Shown here piece after piece: positions 6,187-10,648 of a DNA stretch of 10,648 nt. Source of the stretch: Candidatus Aciduliprofundum sp. JdFR-45 (GTDB lineage: Archaea; Thermoplasmatota; Thermoplasmata; Thermoplasmatales; JdFR-45); assembly GCA_002011395.1 (NCBI GenBank), contig MTNG01000145.1:1-10648 (forward strand). The letters are read 5' to 3'. The notes under the pieces are model-generated. The model did no database searches. It was not told where the DNA came from and was given only the letters and a program-made list of their open reading frames with translations. Numbering within the stretch: the stretch's first letter is position 1; every line of letters begins with the position of its first letter. A program made the translations under genes and the position numbers.

Positions 6187-7365
6187 TTATATAAAACTTG
6201 TCACGGCATCCCTCAGCCCCGCCACGTCCGTGTAGACCAACCTCGTGCCGCCCACCTCGACCTCCCCCTTCTCACCCCTGTAGAACACCACAAAAGCCCT
6301 GTGGGGCCTGTACCTTTCTATGAAGGAGCGCATGCTCCTCTCCACCTTGGGTGGGTTCGCCATGATCTTCACCTCAATCGGCACGACCTCATTTCCGACC
6401 TCCACCACAAAGTCCACCTCCGCCTTTGATTTCGTTCTCCAGTACTTCGGCGTGAAGCCCATCTTGATGAGCTCTGAGAAAACGTAGTTCTCAAACAGGG
6501 GACCTGTGGGCTCAACGGGGTATTCGTTCGCTATCGCATTCCTCAGGCCGGTGTCCAGGAAGTACACCTTCGGCTGCTTCGTTATCTCCCTCGTTTTGTT
6601 CGTGAAGAAGGGTTTGACGAGGGCTATCAGATAGCTTTTCACGAGGGCATCCGTGTACTTCTTGAGCGTCTGATACGATACATCCAGCAGTTTGCAGGCG
6701 TTTTCATACGATAAAAGGGCCCCGACGTTGAAGGCCAGATACCTCACAAGCCTCTCCAGCGTATCCAGGTCCTCTATGGAGAAGGTCCTGGCGACGTCCT
6801 TGAGGAGCATGGTCTCGTATAGATCCCTAAGTATCGTCCTCCTCATCTCCGGGTCGCCCGTCAGAACCACACGGGGATAGCCGCCGTGGGTCATGTGCTC
6901 CCACAGGTGTCTCCTGAGGATTTCCGCCGTATATGCCCTCTGCCCCCTGGCGCGGAGAAACTCCGCCAGGCTGAACGGATAGAGCCTCACTATGGATACC
7001 CTCCCAACCAGATACGAGAGAACCTCCTTTCTCAGGAGTATCTCCGAGGACGATGTCACCCACAGCCTTGAACCTGTATCCACCAGGTACTTCAGCTTGC
7101 TCCCCGCGTCCCTGCAGTACTGCACCTCGTCCAGGACTCCCAGATCGTACCCCTCCAGATACTGCAGCCTGAACTTCTTCACATCCTCGTTGAAGAGGCC
7201 CCTGGCATCCGGGTCGTCAAAGAGTACGTAGGAGGCCCTGCACCCCTTCATCATCTCCTTCAGGAACGTTGTCTTGCCCGCCTGTCTGGGGCCCACGAGC
7301 GCAACCATGCTGTAGTGCCCCGCCACCCGCCTGAAGGCGGGCGTGATATCCCTCTCCACGTACAT
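6187..7365 (-). CDS. AAA ATPase with DUF4143/PD-(D/E)XK-like C-terminus (copy 3)
   Basis: This is a 392-residue intact member of the AAA_14/DUF4143 ATPases; the physiological role is unknown. Numbered from the ATG at 7365, Walker A is GPRQAGKTT (25-33) and Walker B is LGVLDEVQ (75-82). VTSSSEILL (102-110) is the sensor-1 region, followed by LYPFSLAEFL (128-137) and GGYPRVVLTGD (161-171). The C-terminal part has VYFLDTG (267-273), LFENYVFSEL (290-299) and a complete nuclease-like set: E316-x-D318 in AEVDFVV and E331-x-K333 in PIEVK. The family rarely shows proven nuclease activity, so cleavage is only a possibility. An in-frame ATG at 7386 would add 7 residues. I prefer 7365 because a TATA element at 7387-7397 sits about 27 bp before it and overlaps the upstream ATG context. 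It is more distant from copy 1 than the relic appears to be, so recent duplication is unlikely. Confidence 0.88.
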   Translation of the reverse strand: MYVERDITPAFRRVAGHYSMVALVGPRQAGKTTFLKEMMKGCRASYVLFDDPDARGLFNEDVKKFRLQYLEGYDLGVLDEVQYCRDAGSKLKYLVDTGSRLWVTSSSEILLRKEVLSYLVGRVSIVRLYPFSLAEFLRARGQRAYTAEILRRHLWEHMTHGGYPRVVLTGDPEMRRTILRDLYETMLLKDVARTFSIEDLDTLERLVRYLAFNVGALLSYENACKLLDVSYQTLKKYTDALVKSYLIALVKPFFTNKTREITKQPKVYFLDTGLRNAIANEYPVEPTGPLFENYVFSELIKMGFTPKYWRTKSKAEVDFVVEVGNEVVPIEVKIMANPPKVERSMRSFIERYRPHRAFVVFYRGEKGEVEVGGTRLVYTDVAGLRDAVTSFI

Positions 7366-7386
7366 GGCCTGTATCAATACGAGCAT

Positions 7387-7397
7387 GATATTTAAGT
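7387..7397 (-). promoter_or_regulatory. TATA box of the minus-strand AAA ATPase gene
   Basis: Read on the minus strand the sequence is ACTTAAATATC, centred about 27 bp before the ATG at 7365. This spacing argues for a leaderless start at 7365 rather than at the ATG at 7386, which would lie only a few bases from the TATA box. Confidence 0.55.
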
Positions 7398-7477
7398 CTT
7401 ACCAAAACTGAATTGCGGTTAAATTTTAGTCGGGTTATAGTTGAAGCCGCAGTGGGCCTGGGCAGACGCCCCCCGGG

Positions 7478-7491
7478 GAAAAACTAATTTA
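7478..7491 (+). promoter_or_regulatory. Promoter of the Nep1-ThiE operon
   Basis: GAAAAACTAATTTA combines an A-rich BRE-like start and a TATA-like element in GC-rich surroundings. It predicts a transcript start about 25 bp downstream, near 7510. A GGAGGT ribosome binding site occupies 7511-7516, so the leader would be about 10-15 bases long. Confidence 0.5.
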
Positions 7492-7523
7492 GCCGCGGGC
7501 AATGGGGGTTGGAGGTGCGACTG

Positions 7524-7817
7524 ATGTACGGCATATTCATGCTTCCGAAGGAGAGGAAGGACGGGCTGAAGAAAATCTATCAGGACGACCTGGTGAGCAG
7601 GCAGACGCTCGTTGAGAGGGATGGGGAGCCCCTCGGCCTCGCCCCCGGATACGTGTACCTGCTCGTGGAGGGCAGCGGGGAGGCGGTTGAGAGGGCGAGG
7701 GAACTGCTGAAGGGCGTCGCCGAGATGCTCACGGGCGAGAAGGCCGAGGAGGCGAGGAAGAAGTTCGCGGCGCAGGATGAGAGCGTCGTGGAGGGAATGG
7801 GGGCTATCTTCGGATGA
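7524..7817 (+). CDS. Small conserved-looking protein of unknown function, first gene of the Nep1 operon
   Basis: This 97-residue acidic soluble protein starts MYGIFMLPKERKDGLKK. The predicted order is a beta strand, a helix, the turn-rich segment VERDGEPLGLAPG, a strand YVYLLVEG, and a charged helical half from about residue 50 (SGEAVERARELLKGVAEML) ending in KKFAAQDESVVEGMGAIFG. This could form a small alpha/beta fold of ferredoxin-like type, but I do not recognise the family. The ATG at 7524 is chosen because GGAGGT lies 7 bases upstream; earlier TTG and GTG codons in frame overlap that ribosome site. Its TGA overlaps the ATG of the Nep1 gene (ATGA), so the two proteins are probably made together. 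A role in ribosome assembly is only inferred from that coupling. Confidence 0.8.
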   Translation: MYGIFMLPKERKDGLKKIYQDDLVSRQTLVERDGEPLGLAPGYVYLLVEGSGEAVERARELLKGVAEMLTGEKAEEARKKFAAQDESVVEGMGAIFG

Positions 7818-8491
7818 CTCTCCATCTCATCCTGGCGGACAGCGAGCTGGAACTCGTGCCGCAGCCCATTCAGGGCCACCCCGCGGTGGTGAGACACGCG
7901 AAGGAGAGGGGGAAGAGGCCCTCCACGGTCCTTCTGGACGCGAACTACCACCACCGCGCGATAAGGGTGAAGTACCCCGACGAGGCGGAGAGGCGCGGGA
8001 GGCCCGACATCGTGCACCACTTCCTCATGGTGGCGATGGAGTCCGTTCTTAACAAGGAGGGGCATCTGAGGGTTTACGTGCACACGAGAAACGACCAGGT
8101 GATCTTCCTGGACCCGGAGGTCCGGCTTCCAAGGGCCTACCACCGCTTCGTGGGGCTGATGGAGGCCCTCTTCAACAACAGGGTTCTCCCGGATAAGGCC
8201 AACCCGCTTCTCACACTCAAGGAGATGACGCTCGCCGAGCTGATAGGGCAGATCTCGCCGAGGGAGACCGTCGTCCTCGCGGAGTGGGGCGAGCGCGTGA
8301 ATCCGCGCGAGGCCTTCGCATACCTCCGCGACTGCGCGGTGATAATCGGTGGCTTCCCCCACGGCGATTTCCTGAGCGACGTGAGGAGCATCGCGGACAG
8401 GGCGGTGAGCATATACGACGGGACGCTTATGGCCTGGGTGGCCGCCTACGAGGTGATAGCGAGCTATGAGTCCACGGCGGTCTTTGGATGA
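7814..8491 (+). CDS. nep1: Ribosome biogenesis methyltransferase Nep1 (16S rRNA pseudouridine N1-methyltransferase)
   Basis: Nep1/Emg1 proteins are SPOUT-class methyltransferases that convert a pseudouridine of the small-subunit rRNA (position 914 in Methanocaldococcus 16S rRNA) to N1-methylpseudouridine, and they help 30S assembly. The 225-residue sequence shows the family landmarks in order: LLDANYHH (40-47), RRGRPDIVH (60-68), the HTRND segment (90-94), RLPRAYHRFVGLME (104-117) and the knot-forming SAM region IIGGFPHGDF (177-186). It closes with SIYDGTLMAWVAAYEVI. The length agrees with archaeal homologues of about 205-230 residues. It is the second gene of a four-gene operon, overlapping its predecessor by ATGA. 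The following ThiE frame starts 26 bp before its stop. Confidence 0.93.
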   Translation: MTLHLILADSELELVPQPIQGHPAVVRHAKERGKRPSTVLLDANYHHRAIRVKYPDEAERRGRPDIVHHFLMVAMESVLNKEGHLRVYVHTRNDQVIFLDPEVRLPRAYHRFVGLMEALFNNRVLPDKANPLLTLKEMTLAELIGQISPRETVVLAEWGERVNPREAFAYLRDCAVIIGGFPHGDFLSDVRSIADRAVSIYDGTLMAWVAAYEVIASYESTAVFG

Positions 8492-9107
8492 GGCGCTGAG
8501 GGTTTACGTCATCACCTCCGCGGACTTCGGTAGAGGACATCTGGAAATCGCGGAGGCGGCGCTGGATGCGGGGGTAAGATGCATACAGTTCAGGGAGAAG
8601 AGGGGAACCACGAGGGAGATGCTGCACACGGCCCGCGCCGTAAGGGAGCTTACGTGGAGCTACGATGCACTCTTCATAGTGAACGATAGGGTGGATATCG
8701 CGTACGCGGCGGACGCAGACGGCGTGCATCTGGGAAAGGAGGACATGCCCCTGACCATCGCGAGGGATATGCTCGGGGATGCCATAATAGGGATATCTGT
8801 GGACGACGAGCGCGAGGCGAGGGAGGCGGAGGAGGGGGGCGCGGATTACGTCGGCGCTGGACCCGTCTTTCCGACGGGCACGAAGGAGGGGTTGCCCGAG
8901 CCCATGGGCGTGGAGGGTATCAGGAAGATCGCCTCCGCGGTTAGGGTTCCCGTGGTCGGGATAGGGGGTATCACAGGTGACAACGCCCCTCAGGTGATAA
9001 GGGCGGGGGCAACGGGGGTGGCGGTCGTCTCCTACATCGCGGCGGCCGACGACCCCAGGGAGGCGGCGAAACGCCTTATAAAGGTGGTCATGGAGGCGCT
9101 GGAATGA
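8466..9107 (+). CDS. thiE: Thiamine-phosphate synthase
   Basis: ThiE couples 4-amino-5-hydroxymethyl-2-methylpyrimidine diphosphate with the thiazole phosphate to give thiamine monophosphate. The 213-residue TIM-barrel protein shows QFREK (41-45), FIVNDRVDIA (70-79), DGVHLGKED (85-93), the GPVFPTGTKE loop (132-141), PVVGIGGIT (162-170) and GATGVAVVS (181-189), all typical of ThiE. It is a stand-alone ThiE, without the ThiD or ThiN fusion found in many archaea. The ATG at 8466 overlaps Nep1 by 26 bp. A TTG at 8484 in frame is an alternative start that would shorten the overlap and remove only MSPRRS. The stop overlaps the amidohydrolase start by ATGA. No other thiamine gene and no thiamine-box riboswitch is visible in the window. 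Confidence 0.93.
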   Translation: MSPRRSLDEALRVYVITSADFGRGHLEIAEAALDAGVRCIQFREKRGTTREMLHTARAVRELTWSYDALFIVNDRVDIAYAADADGVHLGKEDMPLTIARDMLGDAIIGISVDDEREAREAEEGGADYVGAGPVFPTGTKEGLPEPMGVEGIRKIASAVRVPVVGIGGITGDNAPQVIRAGATGVAVVSYIAAADDPREAAKRLIKVVMEALE

Positions 9108-10192
9108 AGGCCTTAAGGAACGTGGTGGTGCTCGCGGGGGAGGACCTCGAGCCCATACGAACGGATATCGCCGTCGTGGAAGGCGAGCTCCGCTTCGGCA
9201 CCTTTCCCGAGGGAAGGGATGCCGGCGGCAGAGTGGCGATACCGCCCCTCTTCAACGCGCATTTGCACCTGCTGGACTACCCGCTTAGAGAGGAATACGT
9301 GAGGCACGATCTCGTCGAACTCGTCCGCCCCCCTGACGGGCTGAAGCAGAGGGCGCTGGGGAGAGCCACGATTGACGGGGCGGTGGCAGTTCTGGAAAGC
9401 ATGAAGCACAGGGGGGTCTACGGCGGAATTGAGCACTCAAACCTCCCCGCCCTGTCCGCCGAGGTCAGAAGGAGGGCTGAGATGGATATGAAAATCCTCT
9501 ACGAGCCCGTAATCGCTCAAACGGAGGAGGAGATACGCGAGGACGTCCTCTGCGAGGATGTGTTGACAGGAGTGGAGATGGAGCAGGTTGATGGCGTGGC
9601 CCCCAGCGGGGTGGGGGAGTACTCCGACGCCACACTAAAGGAAATCAGGAGGAGGGCGAAGTTCTTCGCCATCCACGTGGCCGAGCATGTGGAGGCGGTG
9701 GAGCGTTCGCTTCGCCTGACCGGTAAGAGCGAAATCGAGAGGGCACTGACCCTCAAACCGGACCTGCTCGTCCACGCGACCGTTCCCGGGGAGGAGATTG
9801 ATCTCGTACTGAAGTCCCGCATACCCATCGCGGTGAACGTGAGCAGCAACGCGCTCATCGCGGGGGCGCTTCCGCCCCTGGCGGAGTACCTGGAAGCGGG
9901 ACATCCCCTTCTCTTCGGGACGGACAACGTGATGACAGTCGAGCCGGACATGCTCCATGAACTGTCAGTCGCGTGGCGTGTGGCCAGGATGCAGGGGTGG
10001 GATGACCCCGGCCCCATTCTTAAGGGCGCAACGTCGCTCCCCCACACGCTGGGGCTCTGGTCCCTGGGCGTGCTGCAGGAGGGCGGCCCTCCGCACATAC
10101 TCGTGCTGGACCTCAGGGCGGACGAGGTGGCGGACGTCCACGCGGGAGTTCTGAACCGCGGGGCCGTGAGGGGCATCTGGGAAGTTTTATAG
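9104..10192 (+). CDS. Metal-dependent amidohydrolase, probable deaminase of the SAH/MTA/chlorohydrolase group
   Basis: This 362-residue member of the amidohydrolase superfamily has the single-metal pattern of aminohydrolases such as S-adenosylhomocysteine, methylthioadenosine and guanine deaminases. H53 and H55 lie in NAHLHLLD, H191 and E194 in FFAIHVAEH (the HxxE motif), H224 in LLVHATVP, and D274 in LFGTDNVM. A short N-terminal beta region (about 1-45) and a C-terminal strand set (330-362) make up the usual composite beta domain. It is shorter than typical SAH/MTA deaminases (about 420). The substrate-binding segment reads NVSSNALIAG instead of the common CPxSNxxL form, so I do not name a substrate. 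Position after ThiE suggests, but does not prove, a heterocycle salvage role. The start overlaps the ThiE stop by ATGA. The 3' end contains the TATA box of the next gene. Confidence 0.85.
   Translation: MKALRNVVVLAGEDLEPIRTDIAVVEGELRFGTFPEGRDAGGRVAIPPLFNAHLHLLDYPLREEYVRHDLVELVRPPDGLKQRALGRATIDGAVAVLESMKHRGVYGGIEHSNLPALSAEVRRRAEMDMKILYEPVIAQTEEEIREDVLCEDVLTGVEMEQVDGVAPSGVGEYSDATLKEIRRRAKFFAIHVAEHVEAVERSLRLTGKSEIERALTLKPDLLVHATVPGEEIDLVLKSRIPIAVNVSSNALIAGALPPLAEYLEAGHPLLFGTDNVMTVEPDMLHELSVAWRVARMQGWDDPGPILKGATSLPHTLGLWSLGVLQEGGPPHILVLDLRADEVADVHAGVLNRGAVRGIWEVL
10185..10191 (+). promoter_or_regulatory. TATA box of the flippase-like gene
   Basis: TTTTATA overlaps the last codons and stop of the amidohydrolase gene. 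It lies about 28 bp before the ATG at 10217. Together with the absence of a Shine-Dalgarno motif, this suggests a separate, nearly leaderless transcript for the membrane protein. Confidence 0.55.
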
Positions 10193-10216
10193 GGACTGCG
10201 CGCTTACGTGGTTTAA

Positions 10217-10648
10217 ATGGCCGAGGCCCGGATACACTCCAAGAACCTCACGCGCAAGGCCACGCTGATCATGCTCTACAACTTCGTAGGGGCGGTCCTC
10301 GGCTACGCGACGCTCTTCTTCGTGTACCGCTACACCGGCAGGACCGCCTACGGAATCGTGGGGAGCGCGCTGGCCTTCGCGGGCATACTAAGCTTCATAG
10401 GCAACTTCGGCTTCAACTACGCGCACATAAAGCGCGTGACGGAGGGGCGCGACTTCGGCGAGTGTACCGGCACGTTCTTCGGCGTTAAGGTGCTCCTCAC
10501 GGGCATTTACCTTGCGGTGGGCTTCGGAGCCCTGTTGATCTGGAAGGGTGTTCTGGGATACGGATTTGAGACGCCCTATCTGGAGACGGCCATTGAGGTC
10601 ATGCTGCTCTACAACGTCCTCGTTTTCATGCAGGACGTGTTCAGGATA
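10217..10648 (+). CDS. Flippase-like multispanning membrane protein (polysaccharide transporter family), 5' part
   Basis: The reading frame is open from the ATG at 10217 to the right edge, 144 codons, with no stop reached. The N-terminus MAEARIHSKNLTRKATL is a short positively charged cytoplasmic lead. Hydrophobic segments follow at about residues 16-37, 46-68, 84-109 and 125-139. The pattern, including LYNFVGAVLGYATLFFVYRY, YGIVGSALAF and NFGFNYAHIKRVTEG, resembles archaeal oligosaccharide or lipid-linked sugar flippases (Wzx/MVF-like), which move glycan precursors across the membrane. The mention of a glycan substrate rests on family resemblance only. The gene starts 24 bp after the amidohydrolase stop but has its own TATA box. 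Confidence 0.7.
   Translation, partial: MAEARIHSKNLTRKATLIMLYNFVGAVLGYATLFFVYRYTGRTAYGIVGSALAFAGILSFIGNFGFNYAHIKRVTEGRDFGECTGTFFGVKVLLTGIYLAVGFGALLIWKGVLGYGFETPYLETAIEVMLLYNVLVFMQDVFRI

Noticed and set aside
6186..6196. CTTATATAAAA as a plus-strand promoter
   Set aside because: It overlaps the stop codon of the minus-strand ATPase and no plus-strand gene follows; the frames there are shadows of the ATPase.
7441..7480. GC-rich stretch before the Nep1 operon as a tRNA or small RNA
   Set aside because: No cloverleaf, box C/D or other recognisable fold could be drawn; it is most likely plain promoter-upstream sequence.

Overview
This is a GC-rich archaeal chromosomal segment. An archaeal-type SRP 7S RNA is visible. 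TATA boxes lie about 25 bp upstream of several start codons, which points to leaderless or near-leaderless transcripts. The window also has an N1-specific pseudouridine methyltransferase of the Nep1 family, heavy use of AGG/AGA (Arg) and ATA (Ile) codons, and chains of genes joined by ATGA overlaps. The nicotinate phosphoribosyltransferase has the length and C-terminal cysteine knuckle of the Thermoplasma type. A thermophilic euryarchaeote, perhaps in or near Thermoplasmatota, is a reasonable inference but is not proven here.

Layout. (1) Positions 1-620: the start of an unidentified minus-strand gene runs off the left edge. Next comes a strong TATA box and the SRP RNA gene (about 256-577), whose helices 1, 6 and 8 can be drawn from the sequence. 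(2) 621-3649, plus strand: an HD-domain phosphohydrolase, then a tightly overlapping trio of nicotinamidase, nicotinate phosphoribosyltransferase and pyroglutamyl peptidase. The first two form a NAD salvage pair (nicotinamide to nicotinate to NaMN). (3) 3650-7400: an accessory block of three AAA ATPases of the AAA_14/DUF4143 class. One is intact on the plus strand and lies behind two equally spaced palindromes. One is a badly broken minus-strand relic. One is intact on the minus strand and keeps a full PD-(D/E)XK-like motif. (4) 7500-10192, plus strand: a four-gene overlapping operon with an uncharacterised 97-residue protein, Nep1, thiamine-phosphate synthase (ThiE) and an amidohydrolase. (5) 10217 to the right edge: the N-terminal part of a multispanning flippase-like membrane protein.

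The flanks are housekeeping genes: protein targeting, NAD salvage, ribosome biogenesis and thiamine. The middle looks like a turnover zone where DUF4143 ATPases accumulate and decay. I found no CRISPR array, transposase, tRNA or recognisable defence operon. The best candidates for something not yet described are the paired TGTTCA-N6-TGAACA palindromes in front of the first ATPase and the small unknown protein translationally coupled to Nep1.
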